Assembly: GCF_030397575.1 (NCBI RefSeq)
Contig: NZ_JAPNXS010000011.1
Location: 1-64,000, forward strand
Reading direction: 5' to 3'
DNA: 64,000 nt
Source: Psychromonas sp. 14N.309.X.WAT.B.A12
GTDB taxonomy: Bacteria; Pseudomonadota; Gammaproteobacteria; Enterobacterales; Psychromonadaceae
Part shown: positions 20,571 through 30,287 of the stretch, piece after piece
How positions within the stretch are numbered: the stretch's first letter is position 1
Layout of the letters: each line of letters begins with the position of its first letter
Notes under the pieces: generated by a model
The model's input: the letters and a program-made list of their open reading frames with translations, nothing else
What the model was told of the DNA's origin: nothing
Databases searched by the model: none
Position numbers and translations under genes: made by a program

Positions 20571-21062
20571 AGCCTATCTTCTCATCCTATTACTGAATCA
20601 TTGAATATCAAAAAACATTGATATCATATTAATGCTAACGAAGCGCTTTATAAAATAACAATTAGCAGAAAATTTCAATATTCATGAGACTTAGGCTGTA
20701 AGTTTAAAGCTTAGCTGTCGATAAGATAACACTTTTATGACAATTTTTATGTCACAAGTTTATAACAAATATTATGTCATAGGTTGACCTTGACTTATCA
20801 AGTTTTGCCCCCACTTGTTAAGTGATATTAGTCACATTAATTAAGTGTTCTCTTTTAATGATTAAAATAACATCTTGGCTCGATGCAACTTATGCAAATA
20901 GAACAACTATTTAGCATAAAAAATATCAAATATGAGATGATTTTAAAACAGAATACAAACCAGTTACTTAATATAATGAGTATAACAGTGCATTATTAGA
21001 TAATGATTTAGCATAACATCGACTTTTACTATACTAAAATACGCTTTTTGAGTTAAAAATTT
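20571..21062. other. Divergent control region between gspC and hslR
   Basis: 492 AT-rich bases with no gene. The word TTATGTCA occurs twice (near 20748 and 20773) with an inverted TTATGACA (near 20734), and a good CRP-like site sits at 20821-20836. It must hold the promoter of the whole T2SS operon and that of hslR. Confidence 0.6.
20821..20836. promoter_or_regulatory. Putative CRP-cAMP site upstream of the T2SS operon
   Basis: AGTGA-TATTAG-TCACA matches the CRP consensus TGTGA-N6-TCACA at 9 of 10 positions. It lies between divergent gspC and hslR. Catabolite control of a secretion system that exports polymer-degrading enzymes would make sense. Confidence 0.55.
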
Positions 21063-21467
21063 ATGACAACATTAACGGTTAGACTAGATAAGTGGTTATG
21101 GGCGGCACGTTTTTATAAAACCCGCAGCTTAGCGCGAGATATGGTGCAAGGTGGCAAGGTTCACTATAATGGACAACGATGCAAGGCCAGTAAAACGGTC
21201 GAGGTCGGGGCTACATTATCTATTCGCCAAGGCGAACAATTATTCGAAGTGACTGTGGAAGCATTATCTGAACACCGTCAAGGTGCTCCGATAGCACAAA
21301 CGCTTTATCAAGAAACAGAAAAAAGTGTTGCCAAACGAGAACAACACCAGATGTTGCGCAAGTTAAGTTTACAAAATGCGCCGCACCCTGATCGAAAACC
21401 AAATAAAAAAGAACGCCGTGAATTAATACACGCAAAAACACAACGTAATACAGCTAATTTCGATTAA
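21063..21467 (+). CDS. hslR: Heat shock protein 15 (ribosome-rescue RNA-binding protein)
   Basis: 134 residues with an S4 RNA-binding domain at the N-terminus (RLDKWLWAARFYKTRSLARDMVQGGKV) and a basic C-terminal tail. Hsp15 binds stalled 50S subunits still carrying peptidyl-tRNA. It sits 30 bases before hslO, the same hslR-hslO pair as in E. coli, so it is probably a heat-shock operon. No sigma-32 promoter was confidently identified. Confidence 0.95.
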   Translation: MTTLTVRLDKWLWAARFYKTRSLARDMVQGGKVHYNGQRCKASKTVEVGATLSIRQGEQLFEVTVEALSEHRQGAPIAQTLYQETEKSVAKREQHQMLRKLSLQNAPHPDRKPNKKERRELIHAKTQRNTANFD

Positions 21468-21497
21468 TAGCTGAACAAATACATATTGAGAGAATTT

Positions 21498-22358
21498 ATG
21501 ACAGACCAACTACAACGCTTCCTATTTGATGACTTCGAAATTCGTGGTGAAATCGCACAGGCACATACCGCTTTTGAAGAATGCGTAAGTAATCACGATT
21601 ACCCAGTAGAAGTAGCGAATACAATCGGAGAGTTGTTAATAGCAACTAGTCTGCTTACTGCAACATTAAAGTTTAAAGGTAAAATTGCAGTTCAAATTCA
21701 GGGCGATGGTCCATTAAGCATGGCAGTTATTAATGCTAACCAAAATTTAGAAGTACGTGGTACAGCACGTTATCAAGGTGATACTACTGGTTTATCTTTT
21801 TCTGAATTAATTGGTAAAGGCAACCTAATGATAACTATCACTCCTGATAATGGCGAACGTTACCAAGGCATTGTAGCTTTAGAAAAAGGGTCATTAGCTG
21901 CTTGTTTAGAAGACTACTTTGTCCAGTCTGAACAATTAGCAACTAAAATCAGCCTTTTTGCTGATAGCACTAGTACACCTGTACAAGCAGCCGGTTTATT
22001 AATCCAAACTTTACCTGCACACAGTGAAAGCCATGAAGAAGATTTTGCTCACGTATGTGCATTAGCAAACACGATTAAAGCTGAAGAGATCTACACACTA
22101 CAAAATGATGACCTGTTATTCCGCTTATATCATCAGGAAAAAGTCCGCCTATTTGAAGTACAGCCAATTAGCTTTGTATGTGGTTGTTCAGAAGAGCGTT
22201 GTTTATCTTCGTTAGCATCGTTAGATGAAGAAGAGATCAAAGATATTTTAGAAGAACAAGAGAGTATTGATATGCGTTGTGAGTATTGTGCAACAACTTA
22301 TTCATTCAAAGAGAAAGATTTACAAATTCTTTTCACTTCTACAAATCAAAAGCACTGA
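21498..22358 (+). CDS. hslO: Redox-regulated chaperone Hsp33
   Basis: 286 residues from the ATG at 21498, preceded by GAGAGA; an in-frame TTG at 21486 is rejected. Hsp33 is a cytoplasmic holdase switched on by oxidation. The C-terminal zinc switch has all four cysteines, CGC...C (residues about 230-237) and CEYC (about 263-266), so redox control should work. It follows hslR. Confidence 0.97.
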   Translation: MTDQLQRFLFDDFEIRGEIAQAHTAFEECVSNHDYPVEVANTIGELLIATSLLTATLKFKGKIAVQIQGDGPLSMAVINANQNLEVRGTARYQGDTTGLSFSELIGKGNLMITITPDNGERYQGIVALEKGSLAACLEDYFVQSEQLATKISLFADSTSTPVQAAGLLIQTLPAHSESHEEDFAHVCALANTIKAEEIYTLQNDDLLFRLYHQEKVRLFEVQPISFVCGCSEERCLSSLASLDEEEIKDILEEQESIDMRCEYCATTYSFKEKDLQILFTSTNQKH

Positions 22359-22389
22359 TTTATCATACAAAAGTGCGAGCTCACAAAGT

Positions 22390-22420
22390 TGCCATGGAGA
22401 TTTTTCTGTGGCATTTTTTT
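22390..22420 (+). terminator. Terminator after hslO
   Basis: TGCCA (22390-22394) pairs with TGGCA (22409-22413), followed at once by a run of seven T. The stem is short but the U-tract is strong. Confidence 0.6.
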
Positions 22421-22533
22421 GCCTAATAATTAGACGCTGATCCCACTTATCTCTCAATAATTCCCTTACTCTCCAAATGGCTACATTACATTTTTTTAAC
22501 AAAATTAATACTGGCTATAAAGGGGAAAAAACC

Positions 22534-24153
22534 ATGGCCCAAGCACCACTATCGACTGCAAAACTGAAAGAATACGGCATCACAAATATCTCGGAAATAT
22601 TTTACAATCCAAGTTATGAAACACTGTTTACGGAAGAAACTGCGGAGTCTTTAAGTGGCTATGAAAAAGGCATTATTACAAGCAATGGAACTGTGGCTGT
22701 TGATACGGGCATATTTACCGGACGTTCACCTAAAGACAAGTACATTGTCAAAGACGATACCACTCGTGACACAGTTTGGTGGAGTGACCAGGGGAAGAAC
22801 GATAATAAAGCTATTGATCAAAGTACTTGGAATGCACTCAAGCAAGTTGTAACAGAGCAACTCTCTAATAAAAAGCTATTTGTGGTAGATGCTTACTGCG
22901 GCGCGAATGCTAATTCTCGTTTAAAAGTTCGCTTTATTATGGAAGTAGCGTGGCAAGCGCACTTTGTAAAAAACATGTTTATTCGCCCTACAGAGGAGGA
23001 GTTAGTGGATTTTGAACCTGACTTTGTAGTGATGAATGGATCTAAAACTAATAACCCAAATTGGCAACAACAAGGGCTTAACTCTGAAAATTTTGTTGCC
23101 TTTAATCTATCTGAGAAAGTGCAAATTATCGGTGGCACTTGGTACGGCGGTGAAATGAAAAAAGGGTTATTCTCAGTAATGAACTACCTTTTACCATTAA
23201 ACGGTATGGCATCAATGCATTGCTCTGCCAATATTGGAAAAGCAGGAGACACCGCTATTTTCTTCGGCTTATCTGGTACTGGTAAAACGACATTATCAAC
23301 TGACCCTAAACGCGCCTTAATTGGCGATGATGAACATGGATGGGACGATCAAGGTGTATTTAACTTTGAGGGTGGTTGCTACGCTAAAACGATTCGTTTG
23401 AGCGAAGAAGCTGAACCAGATATTTTTGGTGCGATTAAACGCAACGCCTTGTTAGAAAACGTCATGATCGATGCACAGGGTAAAGTGGATTATGATGATG
23501 CGAGTAAAACAGAGAATGGACGAGTCTCTTACCCTATTGATCATATAGAAAATATTGTAAAACCGGTTTCTAAAGGTGGTCATGCCCAGAAAGTAATCTT
23601 TCTAACCGCTGATGCCTTTGGTGTATTACCGCCAGTTTCTAAATTAACAAAAGCACAAACGCAATACCACTTTCTCTCAGGGTTTACTGCTAAGCTAGCA
23701 GGAACAGAGCGTGGTATTACTGAACCAACGCCTACATTCTCAGCTTGCTTTGGTGCGGCTTTTTTAAGTTTACATCCAACGCAATATGCGCAGCAGTTAG
23801 TGAAAAGAATGGAAGCTTGCGGCGCTGAGGCTTACTTAGTGAATACTGGGTGGAATGGCTCAGGAAAACGTATATCAATTCAAGATACACGTGGCATTAT
23901 TGATGCTATTTTAGATGGATCCATTGAAAAAGCAGAAGTTAAAACGATTCCTTTATTTAACTTACAGGTACCTACTAACTTACCTAATGTAGACAGTAGT
24001 ATCTTAGATCCACGAGATACTTATGCTGATACTGCACAATGGAACGATAAAGCTGAAAAACTAGCTCACCTATTTATCGATAACTTCGCACGTTACACGG
24101 ATAAAGAGGAAGGTAAAATATTACTGTCAGCAGGGCCTAGATTTACCAACTAA
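22534..24153 (+). CDS. pckA: Phosphoenolpyruvate carboxykinase (ATP)
   Basis: Converts oxaloacetate and ATP to phosphoenolpyruvate, the entry to gluconeogenesis. 539 residues from the ATG at 22534 (E. coli 540), which follows AAGGGG; the in-frame ATG at 22477 has no ribosome site. The ATP-binding loop [11 protein letters not shown] lies near residue 246, the metal site motif IGDDEHGWD near 265, and the TGRSPKDK substrate motif near 60. It has its own gap upstream and a hairpin after. Confidence 0.98.
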   Translation: MAQAPLSTAKLKEYGITNISEIFYNPSYETLFTEETAESLSGYEKGIITSNGTVAVDTGIFTGRSPKDKYIVKDDTTRDTVWWSDQGKNDNKAIDQSTWNALKQVVTEQLSNKKLFVVDAYCGANANSRLKVRFIMEVAWQAHFVKNMFIRPTEEELVDFEPDFVVMNGSKTNNPNWQQQGLNSENFVAFNLSEKVQIIGGTWYGGEMKKGLFSVMNYLLPLNGMASMHCSANIGKAGDTAIFFGLSGTGKTTLSTDPKRALIGDDEHGWDDQGVFNFEGGCYAKTIRLSEEAEPDIFGAIKRNALLENVMIDAQGKVDYDDASKTENGRVSYPIDHIENIVKPVSKGGHAQKVIFLTADAFGVLPPVSKLTKAQTQYHFLSGFTAKLAGTERGITEPTPTFSACFGAAFLSLHPTQYAQQLVKRMEACGAEAYLVNTGWNGSGKRISIQDTRGIIDAILDGSIEKAEVKTIPLFNLQVPTNLPNVDSSILDPRDTYADTAQWNDKAEKLAHLFIDNFARYTDKEEGKILLSAGPRFTN

Positions 24154-24167
24154 TCCACCTTAACTAA

Positions 24168-24201
24168 TAACACACTTATAGTGCTTATTATGAGTGTGTT
24201 A
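24168..24201 (+). terminator. Hairpin after pckA
   Basis: TAACACACT (24168-24176) and AGTGTGTTA (24193-24201) are perfect complements, 15 bases after the pckA stop. There is no T-run, so it may terminate weakly or protect the message end. Confidence 0.45.
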
Positions 24202-24313
24202 ACTAGCAGGTAATGCAATACTTCTCCTTTTGATTTGAATATCTCGGAACTATCAACCTACAGTTGCGGTCTACAGCTGCGTGATAAACAATTATATGAA
24301 AAGGGAAATTATC

Positions 24314-24931
24314 ATGAAATTTTGGTTAGTATTGTTATGCGGTAGCTTATCGCTCACAGCGTGCGGCAGTAGTAGTAACTCTTCGTCAACAAATACAAAT
24401 GTGGCCGATACCAGTATTGAGTCCGACTCAAGCATCAGTGATGAGCAAATAAGTTCGTCTGAAGTATCAGAAACAACAGACAGTACAGATTACAGTGCAA
24501 TGAGCTGTGAAGATGATTTAATTGAAGCATTAACCCTCATTAATCAGCTTCGTGCGGAATCACAAACCTGTGGTTCAACTACCTATCCAGCCGTTGATGC
24601 CGTTACTTGGAGTTCAACATTAACTTTAGCTGCAGAAGCACATTCTTCAAACATGGCCAACTATAACTTTTTTAGCCATACCGGTTTAGATGACAGCACT
24701 GTAGGAAACCGTGTATCAGCGCAAGGATACGAGTGGAGTTATGTGTCAGAAAATATCGCTGCTGGACAAACCTCAGTACAAGCTGCTGTTGATGGCTGGA
24801 TAGAAAGTGAAGGGCATTGTATTAATATTATGAGTGAAAATGCACAGGAAATGGGCTTAGCCTGCGCTGTAAACAACGATGCTGATTACCGGTACTATTG
24901 GACACAGGTATTAGCTAAACCATTACAATAA
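24314..24931 (+). CDS. CAP (SCP/PR-1) domain lipoprotein
   Basis: 205 residues from the ATG at 24314, preceded by AAGGGA; upstream GTG/ATG codons are not favoured. A lipoprotein signal ends at LTAC (Cys about 18), then a Ser/Thr/Asp-rich linker to about residue 68 and a CAP domain (about 75-205): WSSTLTLAAEAHSSNMA, NFFSHTG, SENIAAG and a C-terminal YYWTQV. The two His/Glu pocket residues of the family appear present (AEAHS, SHTG, SENIA). Its role in bacteria is poorly known; it is likely anchored in the outer membrane facing either side. It stands alone. Confidence 0.88.
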   Translation: MKFWLVLLCGSLSLTACGSSSNSSSTNTNVADTSIESDSSISDEQISSSEVSETTDSTDYSAMSCEDDLIEALTLINQLRAESQTCGSTTYPAVDAVTWSSTLTLAAEAHSSNMANYNFFSHTGLDDSTVGNRVSAQGYEWSYVSENIAAGQTSVQAAVDGWIESEGHCINIMSENAQEMGLACAVNNDADYRYYWTQVLAKPLQ

Positions 24932-24940
24932 AATATGGAA

Positions 24941-24977
24941 AAGTAAGAAGGTAATTTTAATTGCTACCTCCTTACTT
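24941..24977. terminator. Bidirectional terminator between convergent genes
   Basis: AAGTAAGAAGGTA (24941-24953) pairs with TACCTCCTTACTT (24965-24977) with one mismatch. It lies between the CAP lipoprotein gene and the end of the thioredoxin-like gene. Confidence 0.6.
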
Positions 24978-25002
24978 AACCTCAGTTATGGTTAGAAGTT
25001 AG

Positions 25003-25515
25003 TTAGCTTAATAACATTCTTGCCCACATTCCAAATGGGCTAGTGAACCCAGTGGTAACCGCGGTAATTTCACCTTTATCTACCACAATTAAAGTAGGTG
25101 TTAAGCTAATCCCCCAAGCTCTACTGATATGACCTTGAGGATCATTTAATACCGTGAAATCATATTCTTTTGCATTGAGGTATTGTTGAACACGCTTTTC
25201 ACCTCCTGAACTCAAAGCAATACTCACCACTTGCATACCATCACTCACAAAATTAACTGAGGGTGATACAGTAGAGCAAACACTACACCAAGTCGCCCAG
25301 AAATAAACAAGTACAGGCTTTTCATGACTCATCGCAATCAAATCAATATTTTCGCCCTCTACACTGGTTGCAACTAATGCGGGCGCTTTGCCTGAGGCTA
25401 TCGATTGAGCACGCCATAAATCAACACCCCAACCTAATGCTAAAGCTAACAACAGATAAATAGCTCCGGACTTAAGACGACTGCTCCAACCTTTTTTAAC
25501 TTTTTTTTCAGTCAT
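25003..25515 (-). CDS. ScsD/TlpA-like membrane-anchored thioredoxin
   Basis: 170 residues from the ATG at 25515, just one base past the stop of the upstream DsbD-like gene and preceded by AAAGG. One membrane helix (about 18-36) holds a periplasmic thioredoxin domain with the redox motif WATWCSVC and the cis-Pro in SLTPTLIV. ScsD of the suppressor-of-copper-sensitivity system has this form and stands next to ScsB. It likely receives electrons from the protein encoded just upstream. Its client is unknown. Confidence 0.85.
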   Translation of the reverse strand: MTEKKVKKGWSSRLKSGAIYLLLALALGWGVDLWRAQSIASGKAPALVATSVEGENIDLIAMSHEKPVLVYFWATWCSVCSTVSPSVNFVSDGMQVVSIALSSGGEKRVQQYLNAKEYDFTVLNDPQGHISRAWGISLTPTLIVVDKGEITAVTTGFTSPFGMWARMLLS

Positions 25516-25516
25516 G

Positions 25517-27625
25517 TTATTGGCCTTTTGCTTGTTCAATCGCATTCATCACATCATCACTATTTAGAATAGTTGATAACTCGATACCGTTTGGCGCTGC
25601 TGGCCCATAAACAATATTAAATGGTACACCGTAACGACCAAAAGATTGTAGATAAGCTGTGACATCATCAGAGCGTACCGTCCAATCACCACTCATGGCT
25701 ATCACATCCTGTTTTTGTAATTCGCTAGAAACAGGATCTTGTAGTAACACCCCTATTTTATTCGCCTTACAAGTGACACACCATTTGGCTGTTACATCAA
25801 CAAACACTACATGCCCTTTGGCTACTTCTTGTTTAATCAATTGTGTATCCAAAGGAACCCACTGTGTTTCATCATGAAGCGGGTCAACCCAATGTTTAGT
25901 GGTTAAATGGTTTGTTACAAAAGCTAACGAAACCACAGCTAACAAACTTAATACGCTAATAAGAAAAACACGTTTCCCGTGCTTTTTCCAAATTAAAACA
26001 GCAAAGATAACTACCATCAATAAAGCAATAACCGCGGTATAAATTACTCCGATAAAGCTACTTAATAGGCTAATTAACCACAAACAGGTGAGTAAAATAA
26101 GCAGTGCAAATATCAATTTGACTGTGCCCATCCATTTACCTGGTTTAGGCATTAATGTAGCAATACTTGGGAATACAGCAATCAATAACCAAGGTAAAGC
26201 CATGCCTATACCTAAAGCTGTGAATACCGCAAATAACTGCCAAGCTGAAGCACCTAAAGCAAAAGCGACAGCGGTGCCTAAGAATGGTGCGCTACAGGGG
26301 GTTGCCAATAAGGTAGCAAACATTCCTTGTAGATAATGTCCTAGATAGCTATGTCCACCTTTCGTTGCTAGCCAAGTTTGCATGGACGATGGTAATTGAA
26401 TTTCAAATAAGCCCAACATATTAGCAGTGAACAAAGCAGTCACAATCACCATAAATCCGATAAAATAAGGGTTTTGGAACTGAATTCCCCACCCTAGTGC
26501 TTCGCCAGAAAACTTTAATATTAAAAGGAATAAAGCCAGCAACCAAAATGAACTGATAATACCAATACTAGAAGCGATAAATTGCTTACGTACCTGAGCT
26601 CGTTGCGTACCATCAACGCCTAAGACAGAGCTCAACTTCATGCCTAAAACAGGTAAAACACAAGGCATGATATTTAGAATTAAACCACCTAGTAATGCAA
26701 TAAAGAAGATTGACAGGAGAGACTCTCCTGCACTTGCAATAGGCTGATTACCTAATGTCGTTGCGATCTCCACCGCTACATCAGTATCAACGGCAGTGAC
26801 ATTTACTTGAGCATCACTTAAATCAACCTCGCCTCCCCAGCTAGTAGCTTCAAAAGTCGCTGTTAACTGTTTACCTGCCACTTCAATAACAGGTTTGGAG
26901 AAGAAGACATTTTCCAACGTCGCCTCACTACTATCGATAAATAAATCAGGCTGCTGCCAATCTAATTGATGTGATAATTTTACTACCACTTGTTGATTTT
27001 TCTGATCCCATGCACTTTTTATCTCAGTAATATTAGCGTTATTTTTTTGTGCTTCAATCGCCGACTGGTCAACTAAAATAGGTACGCTACTCACTGCCTG
27101 AGCGTAAGCAAAAGCGACATCATCATTAATTGAGAGTTGTTGTGGGTCGAAGGTTAAATTAATGTCGTAATCGGTTAATACGCAGATAGTCGTACAAGAA
27201 GCTAAGGTTAACGTACCTTTTAAACGACTGATTTGGGTAGGATCATCCACAAAAATCTGCATCGGAAAATGAATTTGATCTTTATAGCCAACGGTTTCAA
27301 CACCTAATACAGGATAACGTTTAGGCGTTGGCCATGACCAATCAACATCTGAAATATTAGATGATTGAACAGACCAATCAAAAGTCGGAGCAACGCCGCC
27401 TTCACCAGGCGAGCGCCAATATGTTTTCCAACCAGATGCTAAACTCACATTCAAAATAGCATTCACTGTATTTTGTTCAGCTTGACCTGTTAATTGTAGA
27501 TTCACTTTAACAGGTAAATGATTAAAGTTGGTGATCCACCCTGTTTCAGGTGCTTGTGCAAATGCACTATTGATCAACCCAAAGAGCAATAAAAATGATA
27601 AACCGAACTGTCTTAACGTGGACAT
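25517..27625 (-). CDS. DsbD/ScsB-family transmembrane thiol reductase
   Basis: 702 residues from the ATG at 27625, preceded by GGAG; a longer in-frame version to 27700 lacks one. Signal peptide to about 23, a large periplasmic DsbD-alpha-like region (about 25-300; cysteine pair CTTIC), a CcdA-like block of about eight membrane helices with the cysteines of NIMPCVLP and TPCSAPF, and a C-terminal thioredoxin domain with KWCVTCK. It carries electrons from cytoplasmic thioredoxin to the periplasm. The long N-terminal region fits ScsB better than DsbD. An ScsC-like partner is missing beside it. Confidence 0.9.
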   Translation of the reverse strand: MSTLRQFGLSFLLLFGLINSAFAQAPETGWITNFNHLPVKVNLQLTGQAEQNTVNAILNVSLASGWKTYWRSPGEGGVAPTFDWSVQSSNISDVDWSWPTPKRYPVLGVETVGYKDQIHFPMQIFVDDPTQISRLKGTLTLASCTTICVLTDYDINLTFDPQQLSINDDVAFAYAQAVSSVPILVDQSAIEAQKNNANITEIKSAWDQKNQQVVVKLSHQLDWQQPDLFIDSSEATLENVFFSKPVIEVAGKQLTATFEATSWGGEVDLSDAQVNVTAVDTDVAVEIATTLGNQPIASAGESLLSIFFIALLGGLILNIMPCVLPVLGMKLSSVLGVDGTQRAQVRKQFIASSIGIISSFWLLALFLLILKFSGEALGWGIQFQNPYFIGFMVIVTALFTANMLGLFEIQLPSSMQTWLATKGGHSYLGHYLQGMFATLLATPCSAPFLGTAVAFALGASAWQLFAVFTALGIGMALPWLLIAVFPSIATLMPKPGKWMGTVKLIFALLILLTCLWLISLLSSFIGVIYTAVIALLMVVIFAVLIWKKHGKRVFLISVLSLLAVVSLAFVTNHLTTKHWVDPLHDETQWVPLDTQLIKQEVAKGHVVFVDVTAKWCVTCKANKIGVLLQDPVSSELQKQDVIAMSGDWTVRSDDVTAYLQSFGRYGVPFNIVYGPAAPNGIELSTILNSDDVMNAIEQAKGQ

Positions 27626-27934
27626 GATGACTCCGAAAACAATACAAAATAAAGTGATGAATATGATAAACACAACACCGCAAGCATAGCTGTGACTCAA
27701 TAAGATTCAAAAGGTTCTAATTACACTGAGTACTTGACCGTCAATCACCTTAATTTATTGCAGCTTATTTAAGTCATTATGAAACAAATTTATCCTGTAA
27801 CAAAGTCATCCTTATAGTTAAGTTATAACGTATAAAGTGTACAATCGAGATAGAGTAAAAAAGCCAATTAACATTTTTGCCAAATCAACGATCAAATTAC
27901 AGTATTTTTATCTTAAAACATGGAGTTACCTTTT
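27626..27934. other. Divergent promoter region between the ScsB-like gene and ldhA
   Basis: 309 bases with no gene. It must hold both promoters. An AT-rich TATAAAGT word near 27831 could be a -10 for ldhA. No operator was recognised. Confidence 0.4.
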
Positions 27935-28924
27935 ATGAAAGTCGCTATGTTCAGTTCTCGTAGTTATGATATTCAACATTTTGAACCATTAATTTCAGCG
28001 CCCATGAGTATTAATTTTTTTGATACTCAACTTAATGTACAAACTGCTGCGTTAGCCTCTGGTTATGATGCAGTTTGCGCTTTCGTAAATGATGATTTAA
28101 GCGAACAAGTATTAATACAGCTGCATGAATTAGGGATCAAGTATATAGCGATGCGTTGTGCTGGTTTTAATAATATCGATCTCCCTTGTGCTAAAAAGCT
28201 AGGTTTGACCATTGTCCGAGTTCCCGCTTATTCACCTGAAGCTGTCGCAGAGCACACGATTGCGTTATTGATGACATTAAACCGTCGTACTCATAAAGCC
28301 TACCAACGTACGCGTGATGCTAACTTTTCATTAGAAGGTCTAGTAGGATTTAATCTGCACGGTAAAACCGTTGGGATTATTGGTACAGGTAAGATTGGTA
28401 TTGCGACCATGGCTATCTTTAAAGGCTTTGGTTGTAACATTCTAGCCGCAGACCCATACCCTTCACCTCATGCGAAAGCATTAGGCGCAGAATATGTTGA
28501 TTTCCCTACCCTATTCCAAAACAGTGATGTGATCAGTTTACATTGCCCATTAACTAGCGATAACAAACACCTATTAAATAAAAACACCTTCGACTTAATG
28601 AAAAAAGGTGTGGTTATTGTGAACACTAGTCGAGGTGGTTTATTAAATGCACATGATGCTATTGAAGCACTAAAATCAGGGCGAATTGGTGGATTAGGTC
28701 TAGATGTTTATGAAGAAGAAGAGCATCTGTTCTTTAATGATCATTCTAGTGAAATTATTACTGATGATACCTTCCGACGTTTATCAGCTTGTCACAACGT
28801 TATCTTTACTGGTCATCAAGCTTTCTTGACTAAAGAAGCATTAACCAGCATTGCTCAAACAACGCTAGATAATTTAAAACAGCTGAAAGATGGCAAGCAG
28901 TGTGATAACCAAGTTAGTGAATAA
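27935..28924 (+). CDS. ldhA: D-lactate dehydrogenase (NAD-dependent, fermentative)
   Basis: Reduces pyruvate to D-lactate with NADH, regenerating NAD under low oxygen. 329 residues from the ATG at 27935, which follows GGAG, equal in length to E. coli LdhA; the ATG at 27920 is too close to the ribosome site. The Rossmann motif GTGKIG (about 151-156), RCAGFNN, the catalytic Arg in NTSRGG (about 234), and the acid/base His in TGHQAF (about 295) are present. Strong identity across the whole length makes the call firm. Confidence 0.97.
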   Translation: MKVAMFSSRSYDIQHFEPLISAPMSINFFDTQLNVQTAALASGYDAVCAFVNDDLSEQVLIQLHELGIKYIAMRCAGFNNIDLPCAKKLGLTIVRVPAYSPEAVAEHTIALLMTLNRRTHKAYQRTRDANFSLEGLVGFNLHGKTVGIIGTGKIGIATMAIFKGFGCNILAADPYPSPHAKALGAEYVDFPTLFQNSDVISLHCPLTSDNKHLLNKNTFDLMKKGVVIVNTSRGGLLNAHDAIEALKSGRIGGLGLDVYEEEEHLFFNDHSSEIITDDTFRRLSACHNVIFTGHQAFLTKEALTSIAQTTLDNLKQLKDGKQCDNQVSE

Positions 28925-28949
28925 TTATCTCACAAGAAAATAACACTCT

Positions 28950-28986
28950 ACTAGAAGCGCTTGAAAAGATATTAAGCGTTTCTAGT
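28950..28986. terminator. Bidirectional terminator between convergent ldhA and a methyltransferase gene
   Basis: Arms 28950-28962 and 28974-28986 (ACTAGAAGCGCTT / AAGCGTTTCTAGT) pair over 13 bases with one G-U. Confidence 0.6.
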
Positions 28987-28994
28987 GTATTGAT

Positions 28995-29450
28995 TTATAA
29001 CCACATCCTGACCTGTTTACTATAGGTAACAAATTGTTCGCCAAAGATTGTCTTCAAAGCTTTTTCTTCAGGCTTAATAAAGCGCATATTAATAGTGTAA
29101 ATATAAAAAGGTATTACTATTAAACATAACGGATTCCCTAGCAAACTCGCTTCAGCAAGCAAAAAACCAAATAACCCCACATACATAGGGTTTCGTGAAT
29201 ATTGATAAATTCCCGTTGTCACTAGCTCGGTGGTTTTATATGGAGTAGTTGGATCGACGGTTGTTTTAGCTTTTTTAAACGCCCAACCGGCAGATAAAAT
29301 GACCAGGATAGAGAGAATAAAAATAAGCACAGCAAGCCAATTGAAAATAGGTAGTTGAATACGAAGCATATTAAATACACAACTAATTAACAGCATCATC
29401 AACATAAATAACAGAGTAACAACCGGTGGATATCGTAAAATTCGTAACAT
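28995..29450 (-). CDS. Membrane methyltransferase of the isoprenylcysteine/phospholipid methyltransferase family
   Basis: 151 residues from the ATG at 29450 (AGAGG upstream); the ATG at 29480 lacks a ribosome site. Four to five membrane helices, and the family signature GIYQYSRNPMYVG followed by a C-terminal EEKALKTIFGEQF. Such proteins use S-adenosylmethionine to methylate a lipid or thiol at the membrane; many are of unknown substrate. It ends against ldhA. Confidence 0.8.
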   Translation of the reverse strand: MLRILRYPPVVTLLFMLMMLLISCVFNMLRIQLPIFNWLAVLIFILSILVILSAGWAFKKAKTTVDPTTPYKTTELVTTGIYQYSRNPMYVGLFGFLLAEASLLGNPLCLIVIPFYIYTINMRFIKPEEKALKTIFGEQFVTYSKQVRMWL

Positions 29451-29662
29451 AACTTGCCTCTTATCAAAGAATAGAACCAAAATATCTGTAGATTTAGATC
29501 TGCCTATTAGCCCAATATGATGGGGATCTCTTAAGGAGATCTTAAAATTATATAATTTACGCGATAAAAGACTTTTTTATATGTTTTTTAGCATACAAAT
29601 TGTGCAGAACTATCTTTTTTAGTTTAAACTGCGCGACTAAATTAATTCCAGAGGAAAATGAT

Positions 29663-30232
29663 ATGTCTGATAAAGTCTTTATCACTGCACAACAATTACT
29701 TGAAGACTCATTTCGTCTTGCATCACAAGTTTACGATAGTGGCTTCCGCCCACAATTTATAGTTGGCATTTGGCGTGGCGGTGCACCAATCGGTATTGCA
29801 GTTCAAGAATTCTTTGACTACAAAAAAGTAGAAACAGATCATATCGCAGTACGTACATCTTCTTACTATGGTATTGGTAAGCAAAGTAAAACCATCAAAG
29901 TACATGGTTTACATTACATCATCGAAAATGCAAATGCAGACGATGGTTTACTGATTGTTGATGATGTATTTGACTCAGGCCGAAGTGTTGTTGCGTTAAC
30001 TGAAAAGCTAACAGAAGTAATGCGTTTAAATATGCCACGTGACGTGCGTATTGCGACACCTTACTACAAGCCAAAAAACAAAGCAGTAGATATGGTACCT
30101 GATTACTACATCCATGAATCAGATGAGTGGTTAGTATTCCCACATGAGGCATCAGGTTTATCAGTAGAAGAGATTACTGAAGGAAAAAGTGACTTTAAAA
30201 ACATCGCTCACTTATTCACTAAAGAAGACTAA
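29663..30232 (+). CDS. Purine-type phosphoribosyltransferase
   Basis: 189 residues from the ATG at 29663 with AGAGGA upstream. The PRPP motif LLIVDDVFDSGRS (about 97-109) is intact, as is the early GIWRGGAPIG loop. The family joins a nucleobase to phosphoribosyl pyrophosphate; hypoxanthine, guanine or xanthine is likely but not shown. The longer frame from 29600 has no ribosome site. A strong terminator follows. Confidence 0.8.
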   Translation: MSDKVFITAQQLLEDSFRLASQVYDSGFRPQFIVGIWRGGAPIGIAVQEFFDYKKVETDHIAVRTSSYYGIGKQSKTIKVHGLHYIIENANADDGLLIVDDVFDSGRSVVALTEKLTEVMRLNMPRDVRIATPYYKPKNKAVDMVPDYYIHESDEWLVFPHEASGLSVEEITEGKSDFKNIAHLFTKED

Positions 30233-30255
30233 TTTCAATACTAAGTATTGTCATC

Positions 30256-30287
30256 AAAGGAGACCATTGTGTCTCCTTTTTGCTTTT
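30256..30287 (+). terminator. Terminator after the phosphoribosyltransferase gene
   Basis: AAAGGAGAC (30256-30264) and GTCTCCTTT (30271-30279) form a perfect stem with a 6-base loop and continue into T-rich sequence. It touches the stop codon of the convergent acpH gene. Confidence 0.8.

Noticed and set aside
24259-24282. Two near-identical words CTACAGTTGCG / CTACAGCTGCG 12 bases apart
   Set aside because: Too short to interpret; may be chance.
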